From: Tetrahymena thermophila SB210
Lineage: Eukaryota > Ciliophora > Oligohymenophorea > Hymenostomatida > Tetrahymenidae
Reading direction: 5' to 3'
Assembly: GCF_000189635.1 (NCBI RefSeq)
Contig: NW_002476516.1
Location: forward strand, 62,001 to 126,000
Length of the DNA: 64,000 nucleotides
Part shown: one piece after another, positions 1 to 12,695 of the stretch
Layout of the letters: each line of letters begins with the position of its first letter
How positions within the stretch are numbered: position 1 is the stretch's first letter
Notes under the pieces: model-generated
The model's input: the letters and a program-made list of their open reading frames with translations, nothing else
Told to the model about the DNA's origin: nothing
Databases searched by the model: none
Position numbers and translations under genes: made by a program

Positions 1-66
1 TTTGTAAAAAGAAATAATTTAAAAAAAATACAAGCAGTTTGAAAAATAACATTTGTAAATAATTTG

Positions 67-2698
67 ATGACTTAAATCAATTAATCAATTTAATTTAAAT
101 ATAAAAAAAGAGATGAAACAATACATCAGAGTCATTAAATTGAATTAGATAGTAGCATTTTAGATGAGGAAATTTATGATTTAAAAGAGTAAAATTAGTT
201 CATAAGTTATATTATATTCATATATTATGTTTTATTAGAATCGATTAGACTCATAAATTTAAAGGATATTCCACAACATTAAACATTTAAGAAGAAAGAC
301 AGAAAGATGATCAATAAGCCTAGCCATTTGTAATTTTAAATCATATTTATAAGTTTTAAAAATTAATTATGCTTTTTGGTACTATTGATGTTAATTCAAA
401 TATAATTTTAAATAGGAATACATCCCAGTCTATGAAAAAAATTACCACAGCATGGTTGCATGGGCACTTAACTCTAAATAATATTGCAGATTTCTTAAAG
501 ATACAGGTATTATTATTGTTTTCTACTAAATTTTTATTTAATTTTTCAAAAACATTCAAAAATAAAAATTATTTTTAATAGGCTTAAATGGATAAAAAGT
601 TAGTAGAAGCACTCTAATTGAAATGCTTAAAAAGAAGAATATAGACCCTAATTTAGATGAAAAATAAAAAATAGAAGAAAATAAATTTATAGTGAAATTG
701 ATGAAGAACTAAGAATTAGATGCTTTGATAAAATATGAATAGTATTTTTAAAATATAAATATTATTCACAAAGATACATAGCTTGATCTCAACAAAGTGT
801 ATAATAATCAAGATTAGAATGGTTTTTTAAGATGTAATTCTGAGCATTTCCGCTCATAAAGTTATTAGCCAACTCATATTACAAACAATGATCCCTATTT
901 AGTTAACTAGAATGTTCACCATTCTAACTTCTATAATTAAGCACATAATTAGAATAGTGATGGTGCTAATGAACCACAATGCTTTAAGAGTAAAGACGAT
1001 TTAACAAGGGACTTGAATGATATTTCAAATAACGAAGATTTAATTATTGAGCAATCTTTGTAAACATTAGACAATAACACCTAAAGTGGTGATGAATCTA
1101 TTGGTTCAAGAAACAATCTCCCTGAAAAAACTTTACCTCCTAAAAAGATTAAATAATCTAGCTCAGGAAATAATATTAAGGAGAGCTTAAATAACTTATT
1201 CTATAAAAATGGTGATTCAAAATCATCCTAAAATAATTTAGTTGAGTATGGACAACAGTAAGAAGCTGCTAGACTGAATAATTTTAAGAAGAAATCTTCA
1301 TAAAATAATTTAGTTGAATATGGATAGCAATAACAAGAAATTAAAAAGAAATCATCACAAAATAACTTAGTTGAGTATGGCCAATAGCAACAAGAAGTGA
1401 AGAAAAAATCATCTTAGAATAATCTAGTTGAGTATGGCTAATAACAGTAAGAAGTTAAGAAAAAATCTTCATAAAATAACTTAGTTGAGTACGAAAAACA
1501 ACAGCAAGAAGTTAAAATACAAAAAAAATCTTCTCAAAATAATTTAGTCGAATATGGATAATAATAGCAGGAATAAAAGCAGTCTTTTGGAATTAAAAAG
1601 AAATCATCTCAAAACAACTTGTTAGATTATGCTTAAGTTCAAGAAGCAAAGCAATTTAAAGATTTGAACTAATCATAAACATAAAATATTCATAACCAAT
1701 TGCTTTAACATAATATTCACTCTCACAGCTCAAATAATTTAAATACTGTTAATATTAATTAATCCCAGGTGTAGCATCGTATAACCCATTAATCAATTAC
1801 TTCTGCTACTTAATGTACAAATGTATTTAACAGTATGGTAACAAACAATGACATTGAACAATCGAATGTTGTAAAGCTGACAACAAGAAACTATGATACT
1901 AGTGGAAAATTCAATATGGGCGGAAGTGGAAACTCTGGTGAAAAAGTAAGTGAAGTCCATATTTTGTTTGCTAAATAATTTGAGGCTTTCAGAAATCTTT
2001 ATGGTATTACTTAGGAAAGAATAATAGAATCTCTTAGAACTTGTGCAGTAATTAAGTTACCAGGAGGATAAACACAGAGCTCCTTTGTGAAGAGTCATGA
2101 CGAATTGTTTGTAGTAAAAGAAGTTTCATCATTGGAATTCAATTACTTTTAAGAGTTTGCTCTATAATACTTAGATCACATGTCATCTAATCCAAACTCA
2201 CTATTGGCAAAAATGTATGGCTTTTTTATAGTTTCATGTGAAGGAGATAAAAAATACTATGCAGTTATGGAAAATATTTTCTATGGAATGGATAAAGATA
2301 ATTGTTAAAGTTACGATTTGAAAGGCTCTAAGAAGCGTCGTTTTAGAAAGGAAACAGATATAGGACTTGATACTAATTTTATGATTGATATGAACTGTGA
2401 ACCCTTCTTTATCGATAATTCTTCTTATCAATCGTTTGATAAGACTATCAGATCTGATAGTGATTTCTTAGCTACATAGGATATAGTGGATTACTCTCTT
2501 CTGCTTATTTGCGATAAAAATAAGAAAGTTTTACGTCTTGGCATCATTGATTATTTCAGAAAATATGACTTTTTAAAGTATTTAGAAAAAAATATAAAGT
2601 AATTTGTATACAAAGAAGACCCAACAATCGTTGAACCTAATAAATATAAAGAGAGGTTTGTAAAAACTCTTACAAAAAGATTTTTCTGTAAAGTTTGA
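67..2698 (+). CDS. PIKfyve/Fab1-type phosphatidylinositol phosphate kinase
   Basis: Predicted lipid kinase of 806 aa, likely phosphorylating phosphoinositides on endosomal membranes. Four exons were inferred: 67-188, 239-329, 416-506 and 582-2698. All splice phases agree and TGA ends the frame at 2696. The start is the first ATG after an in-frame TGA at 40. The C-terminal ~250 residues carry the PIPK fold: a glycine-rich loop (PGGQTQSSF) with a following VVKEV lysine, YDLKGS near residue 677, DYSLLL near 737 and the metal-binding IIDYF near 755. The ending (PTIVEPNKYKERF) is closest to the Fab1/PIKfyve group rather than type I/II kinases. No FYVE or Cpn60 domain is visible, so it is a kinase-only form. 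The middle is Gln/Ser/Asn-rich with seven copies of a 12-residue motif (separate entry). Kinase family is clear; the exact lipid substrate is inference. Confidence 0.85.
1210..1640 (+). repeat. In-frame tandem repeat in the PIP-kinase gene
   Basis: Seven imperfect copies of a motif KKSSQNNLVEYG are spaced by Q/E/K-rich linkers of variable length, roughly residues 310-454 of the kinase. Copies are degenerate at DNA level (synonymous CAA/TAA/TAG use for Gln varies between copies) but conserved at protein level, which suggests selection on the peptide. The last copy reads KKSSQNNLLDYA. Function unknown; a linear-motif array or docking site is possible. Confidence 0.85.
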
Positions 2699-3553
2699 TT
2701 CATTAAGAAGCATACATCTTTATCTTACTTTAATGGCTGACAAATTAAATCATCGACTCACTCTACTAAATTTTCTATATCAAATTTTTTTATAATAAAA
2801 TGATATCTTTAATAAATAAATATAATTCATTAAAATATAATAAATTTTACATATCTTTCTATAGCAAATTAATAAATTAATTACTATAAAAAATTTTCAA
2901 ATTTTTAAATAGAATTTGATTTAAGCATTAGCTAAAAAATAAAATTTTAAATCAAAAAAGTTTCTGAATCGATTCCATTCTTTTTATATTTATATAGCAT
3001 TATAAAAAGTTTATCTCTATGTTTTTTATTGCAAGCTATTTATAATCAACAATATTTTATAGCATGAAAAATTAAGTAATTATTCTTAAATATGCTTAAT
3101 AATTTTAAAAAATAATTATTTATTAATTGAGATGAATATTCTTTCATCTTCTTTACAAATTTGTATTTTTAGTTTTGTCAAAAAAAAGAAAATTCACAAA
3201 AAGTTCATTTTTTTTATATTTTGTAGAATTTGAATTTACTTAAAATTACTAATTATTTTTAAATAAATTAGAAATTGTAATTATATGAATTCTAAAGAAG
3301 CTAAACATATATTAATGAAAGCTAATTAAGGTGGTAAATACTAAGCAAAATTATACAAAATAGTCATTGGAATACACACAAAAACACGGATGAATGCATT
3401 AAAATATTTCATAGAAAAATTTATTAAATGACAAATAAAGCTATCAATTTATCTTTCTATCAAGCTAATAAGTAAATAACGCACTCCTTCTTTGAAGGAA
3501 GATTAATCATACCTTTCTCCAAAAGATAACCGCTTTTGCATAAACTATTCAAA
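2699..3553. other. Intergenic, convergent 3' flanks
   Basis: AT-rich spacer between the kinase (+) and the acyl carrier protein gene (-). Apart from a weak 48-codon open frame at 3285-3431 nothing gene-like is seen. Confidence 0.6.
3285..3431 (+). CDS. Possible 48-aa small protein
   Basis: Short open frame from ATG 3285 to TGA 3429 encoding a basic peptide (begins MNSKEAKHILMKANQ, ends YFIEKFIK). No family recognised. With TGA as the only stop in AT-rich DNA, open frames of this length are common by chance, so this is only a candidate. It lies just downstream (3') of the oppositely transcribed acyl carrier protein gene. Confidence 0.2.
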
Positions 3554-4434
3554 TCAAACAGCGTTAATATTCTTAAGAATGTAATTAACAACTTATTCTA
3601 AATTTTCAAATCCTTCAAATACACCATCAGGGAAGAGGATAGTGAATTCGTGTTCAATAGAAGCTAATAAAGCAGTTTGGTCTAAGCTGTCCAAACCTAA
3701 TTTCTTGAAATTTTATTCCCATCTAAGGTTTTTCAAATTAACTTATTCAAAATTAGACAAAACCTTCAAGATTCTAGATTCAACCTAATATTTTTTTGAA
3801 ATAAAAATATTTTTAAATACTAAAGCAGGCTCTATTATTTTATTTAATATCCATTTTAATATGTATGAATGATTAGTTAATGATCATTCATTCTATTTCT
3901 TTTAAGAAATATTTTTAACATTAGTTTAATTCTATTGTATTATTCTAATTTTATTGCAAAAAACTATCTGTTAATAATATCCCATTATTTTTTTATTTAA
4001 ATATAATTGCTAAATTTCTAAAGAAATTCATCATACTTCTTATTTCTCAAGAGTTTCTGTATTGAATTTGTTTTCCTTGGGAAGGTTGTGAGCCCAAGTT
4101 GCAGAATTAGTTTCAACTCTAGATCTGTCTTAATTATCTTAGCTGTTTTAGACGTTGTAAAAACATTAACTTAGCGATGAAAAACTAAATTCTTTATTCT
4201 AAATTTTAATCAATCATCAGTTTTCATTTTTTATTGTTTGTTGCATTGTCTGGGTATGTATTGCAATTAAATTGAGTAAAAAACAAAAACTATGTGCAAA
4301 TTTAGTAATGATTGTTTTAAATATGCCTAACTAATTGAACTTTAAAATATTTACAAAAAGTAGACTGGTCTGAATTAGAGCTTAGGAGCACTTAAAACTA
4401 ATTATTTGCTAAATCTTAAAACTTATCTCAACAT
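3554..4434 (-). CDS. Mitochondrial acyl carrier protein
   Basis: Acyl carrier protein of 152 aa, carrying acyl chains on phosphopantetheine in mitochondrial fatty-acid/lipoate synthesis; family members also sit in respiratory complex I. Exons on the minus strand: 4355-4434, 4037-4184 and 3554-3784. The first exon encodes an Arg-rich, acid-free start (MLRQVLRFSKQLVLSAPKLQ), typical of a mitochondrial presequence. The last exon has the ACP core LGLDSLDQ, whose Ser is the phosphopantetheine site, followed by HEFTILFPDG and a final helix ENLEQVVNYILKNI. Exon 2/3 joins phase 0 to 0 and exon 1 exits in phase 2. The exon-2 acceptor is the least certain point, because several AGs in the same phase lie within 50 nt (4148-4194), changing only the poorly conserved linker. 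Confidence 0.88.
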
Positions 4435-6940
4435 TTCAATGTATTTTCTCTATCCTCTTTTCTAAAGTAAATATCCTTTGATAATTTGATAAATATATTT
4501 TTCTTTTATTCTTAAATTATTTAGTTATCTTGAATATCTTCTTTTAATCAGATTAATTACCATTGTAAATATCTAGTCAAATAAAAAAATGTTCTATCAT
4601 ATTAATGCATCTGCTTGTTTGGCTCTCTCCATATTAAATAATTTTTTATTTAAATTTACTTAATCTATAATTTATATAGATAAAGAATTATTAAATTACT
4701 ATTATATTTATTTGTCTATCTTTCTATTTTGGCAATAAAAACTATTTTAATTCATCATCATAAATATTTTTTATGAGCATTTATAATTTAATTAGATTTT
4801 ATAATGAGCTGTTATTACCAATGATTAACTTTGACATTAAATAATTTTTTTATTTTAATACAAATAAATTTTTTGAATTGGACTATTATTTAGTTTATTA
4901 ATCAGTAAAAATAAATGCTAAAAAGTTTTAATTCAAATTTAAAAATTAAAAAAATATATATTTAAAATAAAATAAATACTCTATATGGTTTAGATTTATT
5001 GACATATTACTACAATAAATATAAATATACCATAAACCTTTATAATAAATAAATTGAACATATTTTTTATACCATAAAATATCCAATAAATAAAAAGGTC
5101 TATTTTAAGAGGAGCTCATATTTCGGTTCGTTAACTGAGATGAGGAATTATAGTATAATTTTGGAATTAAAAATTTGTTTAATGATTATATTAAGATAAA
5201 TTAAATTACTATTATTTTATTAATAATAACAGAAAAGTAGAATCATTTTTATTGTATTTAAATTTATATTTGAAAAATTAATTTACTATATCAAAATGTT
5301 ATTAAGGTTTTATTTATTTTTACTACAAATACAAATTTAATAAAAAAAGAAAATTGATTTATGAAAATTATTTACTTTCTAGAATAGTTTTTATATTAGC
5401 AGTGTAATAAAATAAAATAATAATAATTTAATTTAAATAATTTGCATAGTTGCTTGCTTGTTTACTTATTATTGCCTCAAATTAAAGAGTCAATATCAAA
5501 ATCAGCCATTTTAAATAAGTTAAATTTTTATTTGTTATTTTTCTTTATTTTTTATCGAGTTGATTAGATAAATAGAAAAAGAAAATAATTTGATTAAATT
5601 GCTTCAAAAATAAATTATTTTTCAAAATACAAAAACAATAACTTTGTTAATGAAATTTCATAAAATATTTTTGAAAAATTTCTTATTTTTTGAATAACTT
5701 ATTTATTTTAAAATAATTATTTATCTAAAAATATAGAAAATTAATTTACCTTTTTTATTTTAAACTGGCAGTTTTAATTCATTTACAATTATTTTTGCTT
5801 TTATTAAAATTTATTTCCTTTTATACTTTAATAATATTTTTTTGTTTTTTTATTTTAGTAGGATTACTTTTATTATAATTTATAATAGATTAAATATTTC
5901 TTAAATCTCAATTAAATTATAAAATAAAATATAATTTAAAACTTTGCTTGTAAAATTTTTGCATTTCATTTTATATTTTACTGTTTAAAATGTAAAAATT
6001 TCAAGAAAACAAAGTATTTAATTTTAAAAAACACTTAAAATTTTTATAATACCATCTAAAAATATCATTTAATAAAGTTTTTTTATTAAGAAAATTTTAA
6101 TTGTACTAAAATATTGAAAAATAAACTAGAATTAATTATTATTAATAGTTTTTTACCAGAAAATATATTAAATTTACTAAAATGCTGCTATGAGAATTTT
6201 TAGAAATCATAAATTTTAAAAAATTAAATGATGAAATAGCAAATATTTGGTAAACTATTGCTTACGTAAAATAACTGAAAAATAATATTCAATATTTAGG
6301 TTGCTTATTTTATCATAAATTATCTTTTTAAAATAAAATAAAATGTTTGAATAAGCTTAAATATTTAATAGAACTAATTAAATTCATTTATTTTAAATAG
6401 CTGTTTTTTTATTTTCATTTGATTATGTATTTTTATTGTATTGAAAATAAAATTAAGGTGTCAGAAAATTTATTTAATTTTAAATGGAGTCCATGCATGT
6501 ATGTGCTGGCCTTATTTTTGATGATCTAAAATATATCGATGTATTATTTTGATTATTATGGAATTAAATTTTTATCTTCATCACTGAAATTTAATTAAAT
6601 ATTTTTTTTTAAAAGTAGCTGATTTTGATAAATAAAGGATGAAGATAGCCACAAAATTAAAAAATTTCTAATTCATTATCTTTAGGATTATCTTATTATG
6701 GTGTAAATTTTAAAATAGTAAAAACTTAGTGCATTAATTCAGATTTATTAGCATTAGATCTATTAATCTTTGTTTTTTTGTTTGTTTGGTTTTGCATTGA
6801 TTGATAATTACAAAACTCCGCGAAGGCCAGTCTATTAGAAAACAATTATAAATATATAAAAATCAAACAAATAAAAAAAAGAAAAAAAGTAAAAGAAATT
6901 TATTATTCCTCATTAGAGTGATTAGTTTATATTAATAGTA
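4435..6940. other. 2.5-kb AT-rich intergenic region (divergent promoters)
   Basis: Spacer between the divergently transcribed acyl carrier protein and Cdh1 genes. Almost pure A/T runs with no conserved reading frame. Two less AT-rich islands stand out: ~5095-5175 (separate entry) and ~6484-6590. The latter has a 22-codon frame and a TGATGA...CTGA pair about 70 nt apart, which is not convincing as a box C/D RNA. Confidence 0.6.
5095..5175 (+). ncRNA. Candidate small structured RNA
   Basis: A sharply GC-richer island of ~50 nt inside a long A/T desert, containing GGAGCTC, TTTCGGTTCG and CTGAGATGAGG, followed by ATAATTTTGG, which resembles an Sm-binding site (A-U4-6-G). ACCATAAA-type sequences lie upstream at ~5030 and ~5072. 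No known snRNA, tRNA or snoRNA family was recognised on either strand, so the call rests only on base composition and the Sm-like motif. Confidence 0.2.
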
Positions 6941-9900
6941 ATGGATTATCTAGAATTTGGAGGATAAGAATGGTCGCAACCAATGTAAGCGGATATGCTA
7001 TGTAGCAACAATACCAAGCAAAGCTAGTTACTATAAGGAAATCTTTAGGTAATGAAGAATGGGTGCGAAATAAATGATAATTAGTCATGGACCACTGACA
7101 CTTCAATTCCTTCTTAGGATATTGACTATCCGTCAATATCTTACCAAAATAATAAGCTTTCACCCATACATAGCCCACAATATTCATAAAATAGCACTCA
7201 TTTATTTAAGGCGAATTCATTAGAAAACAGCGTTGAAAATAGTTACTTCAAAGATAGTATCTCTTCTCCATCTTTCTAGCCTAGCTATTTATCTATGTCT
7301 TAAAGTTATCACTAATCAGCAGGATAGTAGAAATAAATACCTTCTTCTAGTTTTAGAAAGCAATAACCTTAGAGTTAAGATCAATCTATCTAATTAGCAA
7401 ACCCTTTTAGCAGAAAATTATAGTCTTCATCTTTGGCTCATTAAATAGAAGGTATAGAAAGTAAATAGGCAAAAAAGACTGACTATATCACTGATAGATA
7501 TATTCCAAGCAGAAAATAATCTAAATTAAATACTTACTAAGCTTACGAGTGTAATGAAAACTATAATTATTATGAAAACCAATTTACCACTGATAGTCCC
7601 CGTGGATCTAGCACAAACAGTGTATTTGTAAAAAATGCAGTTGACAAGGAGGAAATAAACTAAATCAGTATTTCTCAATTATATAAAAACTATGTTTTGG
7701 GTATCAAAGATAAAAGAATGCTGAATCTTTCTTTAAGTTCTGCTCATGCGTTTTGTCCCTATAAAAACTAGAACGTATTGCGTTTCACCAAACCAAATAT
7801 ATTAAAGAATAGTATGCAAATAGGTATTGAAGCTAATCAGCAAAAAAGTATATTGCAGTCATCAAGTGCTTACCCAAATTAGCTATTCCTGAACTTAGAA
7901 GAAGAATAGTGTTGCTCCCATTTGCGCTTTTCCCGTAAAATATCAAAAGTACCATTTAAAGTTCTAGATGCTCCAGCTCTATAAGATGATTTCTACCTAA
8001 ATTTAATTGATTGGTCAAGTTAAAATATTCTTGCAGTCGGTTTATCATCATGCGTTTACTTATGGAGGTAGAGTTTGATTTTTAGTTATTACTTAATTTT
8101 TTAGTATTTGCGTATCCATACACGCAATAGACATTTATTAGAATTTATTTTTCACTTAATTTGATATAATTTTATTAAAGTCAATTCTTATCTCTAATTT
8201 ACATAATAACTTGGTAATAATCAATTCATCCATTCAATCTATAATTGATTGATTGATTCATACATTGAATCTTAGATTTTTAGATTGAATCTATAGGGTT
8301 TTTTGAGAGATCTTTATTTTATATAGTGATATATAAATCAATTAAATGAGCATAAATAAGCAAATAAAAATAAACATCCCTTATACATATCAAATACATT
8401 AATAAACAAAAATTTATCTTTAATCAATCACATCAGATATATAGGTTTTTCTATCTATTTTAACACAATTTTAAACTTGAGGTTTTTTGTTTGCCTTTCT
8501 TTTGATATTAGATATATAAAAAATAGATACATAAATAAATAGTCAATCAATTAATCAATCTAACTTGTTAAAGTTAATTAAAAAGAATGTTTACTTAGTT
8601 TTTGGTAGGTATATTTTTATTAGTTTTTGCAGAAGGTTTTAAAACTCTATATCGATCATATCTTATGATTAAACAAATAAATCTTATTTTACTATGTAAA
8701 TTTTAAATATAGTAATAAATCTACCACTCACTTCTTTTATTTTCTTTATCTTTAAAATTAATAGCTAGGCAATTTATTTTTAAATTTTAGATTAAAATTT
8801 ATATTTTAAAATATTTAGTGCATGTTCTTCAAGAGTAACCAAGCTTTGTGATTTTGGAAGAACAAACGAAGTAACGTCAGTTAATTGGTCACCAAGAAGC
8901 TCCCTCATTTCAATTGGTATTTTATATTGTATTTATTAATATTAATTAATCTTACAAAAAAAGGTACTAACACTGGAGAAGTAGAAATATGGGATTCTGT
9001 AAAACTAGAAAAAGTGAGAGTTATGAAAGGACATTCATAAAGAGTTGGAACTCTTGCATGGTAAATAAATACCTTTTAAAATTATTTTTAGATAGAAATC
9101 CAAATAAATATTAAAAAATGTTATTAAATTAAATAGGAATACAAACATTTTAACTAGTGGTTCTAGAGATAAAACTATATTGCAAAGAGATTTACGTACT
9201 AAAAATTTATATGAATAGAAGTTGATAGGCCATAAATAAGAAGTATGTGGATTAAAATGGTCTTTTGATGAATAGTAACTTGCTTCAGGAGGAAACGATA
9301 ATAAGTTATTTGTATGGAATATGCATTCAAACAAACCTATTACTAAATTTGGTAATCATAATGCAGCAGTAAAAGCTCTTGCCTGGTCACCTCATTAACA
9401 TGGATTGTTAGTTTCTGGAGGAGGTATTTTAATTAAATTTTTTATTTAATGTTTTTCGAGCTTGAATAGCTAATTAAATTTCTATCTTAAATAAAAATTA
9501 ATTATTTGTGACTGGATGAATTATTATTGATCATAATAAATTCTCAAATATTAGACTTTTAATTTAATTAATTTTTTAAAAATTTATCAGGAACACAAGA
9601 TAGAACCATCAGATTTTGGAATACTCTTACAAGTAGACAACTAGAATGTATTGAAACAGGAAGTTAAGTTTGTAACTTGATCTTTAGTAAAAATGTAAAT
9701 GAGCTAGTTAGCACTCATGGATATAGCTAAAACTAAATAATTATATGGAGTTATCCAGAAATGGAAAAGCTAATTACTTTAACAGGTCATTCATGCAGAG
9801 TTCTTTATTTAGCTATGAGCCCAGATGGATAAACTATTGTCACAGGTGCTGGTGATGAAACCTTAAGGTTTTGGAATGTCTTTCCCAGTAACAAGGAAAA

Positions 9901-9955
9901 ATAAATAGATGATTCTACTTCGACTTTACTATCTAAAAATCATGCACTAAGATGA
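6941..9955 (+). CDS. APC/C activator Cdh1 (Fizzy-related), WD40
   Basis: Substrate adaptor and activator of the anaphase-promoting complex, 657 aa. Five exons: 6941-8067, 8819-8916, 8964-9060, 9137-9423 and 9591-9955, phases all consistent. The N-terminal half is Ser/Gln/Asn-rich and holds the C-box TDRYIPSR near residue 184, which binds APC/C. Exon 1 ends with the junction RKISKVPFKVLDAPALQDDF typical of the Cdh1/Cdc20 family, followed by the WD40 propeller. ILQRDLRTKN and GHKQEVCGLKWS point to Cdh1 rather than Cdc20. The protein ends HALR before TGA, so the canonical C-terminal Ile-Arg tail is Leu-Arg here. The first intron is unusually long (751 nt). Clusters of Ser-Pro/Thr-Pro sites upstream of the propeller fit Cdk regulation known in the family. 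Confidence 0.93.
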
Positions 9956-11104
9956 AAAATAAAAATATGAAACTGGACTAATTTATTTCACATATTCTAA
10001 ATTAAATCTAATTATGTTAATTTAATAGAAAGATCGATGCCTGCCTAATTACTAATATAATAAAATCCTATACTAAAAAAATAATCTTTAATCAAAGAAA
10101 CTTAACAAAATTATAAATAAATAAATAAATAATTATAAGAATATTTTTCATTACTATTAATAATCTAATTTATATGACTCATCAATTTTACTAAATATAA
10201 AAAAAGATGAAGTCTATCAATTCCTTTCTTAAATTAATTTAATAAATATTAAAATTTTAAGCTTTCTCATACTAATGAAAAACAGTATTTACTTTATAAA
10301 ACTGCTTGTCATTGTTTAAATTTCTATAAATTTTAAATTAACTCCCTCTCACTTTTCTTTACTTAAATCTTATATCTATTTTTTCTCTATAAAAAACATT
10401 TATAATAAAATGTAAAGATGCAAACATATTCCATAAAAAACTCTAAAACCTGATAGCTTGAAACAGAATTACTTGACAATAATAAATACTCAAATAAATT
10501 GACTGAATTAACTAATGTGGTAATTTAAATTATAAAATAGTACTTTTAAAGCAATTAATAAATATTTTATAATTTATATTCACAAAAGACATATTTATTA
10601 AAAATAATGAAATATTTTTAAGTAAAAATGTTTAAATTAAAATATTAAATATATAAGTTGATTATTTGTTTTATCTCATTCAGAAAAAAAAATTTTATAA
10701 TTAAAATATTTGCATTAAATTTTTAAAATTGTTTAAATTTAATTTTTTTAGAAGTTAAAACAAATAGGTTTGTTTTAATGAAGAATATAAAAATGTCATT
10801 TATTTTTATTTTAGATTAATGTCAAAAATTTTGCTAATATTTTTTTTTTCTCTTTTATTCACTTTATTAAATAAAAAACTACTTTTTTAAACAAAATAAA
10901 AATTCTTAAATTAGTAGAATCTAAATTTTGGGTATGATAAAGGCATTTAACTTAACGATATTGATAATAATGTTTATTATTATTATTAATTTTATTTACA
11001 TTTTAAATAAAATAGAGTTTAGTTAAATTAATAATTATTATTTATATTTTGCTTTAATATAATTTTCAAACAATTAGTAACGATTTTAAAATAAAGTTTT
11101 TCAT
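9956..11104. other. Intergenic, convergent 3' flanks
   Basis: AT-rich spacer between the 3' ends of the Cdh1 (+) and Rpn13 (-) genes. No supported gene, repeat or RNA is seen. Confidence 0.6.
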
Positions 11105-12695
11105 TCATTATTTCTTCTATGATTCAGCCCATTTGATTATTGCTTTATAGAATGAGTCAGATCCTAATTAATAAGATGATAAAAATAATTTAAATATGAT
11201 TATATTTAATTTTTTAGTGATTTAATTACCATCAAGAGTTTCCATAAAATTAGATTAGTCTAATCCTAATGAAGCTAATACAGCTCCTCCCTCATTGGAA
11301 TTAAGAGCTTTTTCTAATGATTCTAGTGCTTATTAGAATTGTGGACTAATCAAATTTTCTTTTAAATTTTAAACATCCTATTATCCTTCAGGTAAATGCC
11401 TAGAAATTTTTAAAGCATATTTTATTAGATTTCATTTTAAGTTTTTAATTTACTAAATAAGCTCTTTTTAGACTTCTTCGTCGTTTGCTAATTCCATTAA
11501 ACTTTCTTTAGTTAATACTTCAAAGAAATTGGGAGCTAAATTAATTATTTATTTTTCTTTACAATAAATAACTTATTAAAGTTTAAACAATTTTACTATC
11601 TCTTTATCTTTGCTAGTATTATTACAAAAGTTATTACATCATTGGATTATTATTTCCTCCTCTTTGATTTAACATGTTTTAAAACATATCTTAAAATTGA
11701 GCACCAAAAAGATTAGCATTCATTAAATTTGGTTAACCTTATTGGGCAGGTTAAGGTTAGGATTAAGATGAAGATTACTGAGAAAGTGATTATTAAGGTT
11801 CTGAAACAGAAGATGATTCATCTATCATTAATTATTCAATATCAAAATCAATAATGTCTTATACTCTACTAACAATTTCAGCATCTTTGGAAGCATCTTT
11901 TTCCTTTATAAAAATATAAGAATTTAATTAAAACATAATCGAGAGTAAGGTTTGTTAATATAGAAATCTGATCTTCTTCTAATAAATATTATCAGAATTC
12001 TATTTATATGCTTCGATATTCAAATTTTTACTTAAAGCCAAAAGAAGTATCTTGATTCATCACATTAAAATCTCAAAACTACAACTCTTTTCATTTACTT
12101 AGACAATTCTAGAGAAGCATCACTTTACATTACTGCATATTCCTAAATGTTTTTAAAATTGAATGTAAATTAGTTTGGATGTATATTTATTATTCTCATA
12201 GGATCTAAATAAATAACAAATCTATTATTTTACAAATTCGGGTTCAGTAGCTCCTTCAGGTGTCCAGGTAAAAGGTTTCTCGCCTTCTAAAGTCTTTTAT
12301 TAATATAAAAAACCTCTATGTAAACTTATCAATTTTTCAAAGTTTAAAATAAACATACGCATCCAATTTTTACAGTTCCTTTTCTTTTATCAGCAGTAAC
12401 CTTTTTGGTTGTGGGATCTAAATTCATAATTCCTGCCTTAAAAGAATATTCCTTGACCTATAAGTATACAATAAATTTTATAAATTTTCATTGCTTATTA
12501 CAAAAAGTTATATTTTTTTTACAAAATCTAAACTCATTTTCCTATTTCTTTCTATTCAAAATAATTAAAGTGTATCTTTTTATTTGTTTGAAGTTTTTAT
12601 TTATTAATTATTTTAAGTTTTTCAAAATTCAATATATTTAATAAATACATCAATCATCATACTGTCTCTTTTACAAGAGTATCTTAGTCAATTAT
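11105..12695 (-). CDS. Proteasome ubiquitin receptor Rpn13/ADRM1 (5' end unresolved)
   Basis: 19S proteasome subunit that binds ubiquitin and the deubiquitinase UCH37. Minus-strand exons: 12663-12695, 12359-12457, 12234-12293, 12032-12142, 11597-11903, 11454-11535, 11230-11399 and 11105-11163, giving 306 residues with consistent phases. The Pru domain is clear: EYSFKAGIMNLDP, TADKRKGTVKIG, FTWTPEG and RVVVLRFQCDESRYFFWLQ. A Gln/Ser-rich linker follows, then the DEUBAD domain with LPEGQQDVQNLKENLISPQF and QQALESLEKAL, matching the UCH37-binding region. The start codon lies in an unresolved exon above 12695; no ATG in a compatible phase was found with confidence. The open frame at 12405-12641 on the other strand is a shadow of this gene. 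Confidence 0.88.

Noticed and set aside
369..578. Frame starting MLFGTIDVNSN on the plus strand
   Set aside because: It reads across an intron and exon 3 of the PIP kinase in the wrong frame; the phase-consistent kinase frame (VYEKNYHSMVAWALNSKQY) overlaps it.
6484..6590. Possible box C/D snoRNA (TGATGA ... CTGA)
   Set aside because: Boxes are present, but the flanks do not form the expected terminal stem and such short motifs are frequent by chance.
12405..12641. 78-codon plus-strand frame
   Set aside because: Antisense to Rpn13 exon and intron; shadow.
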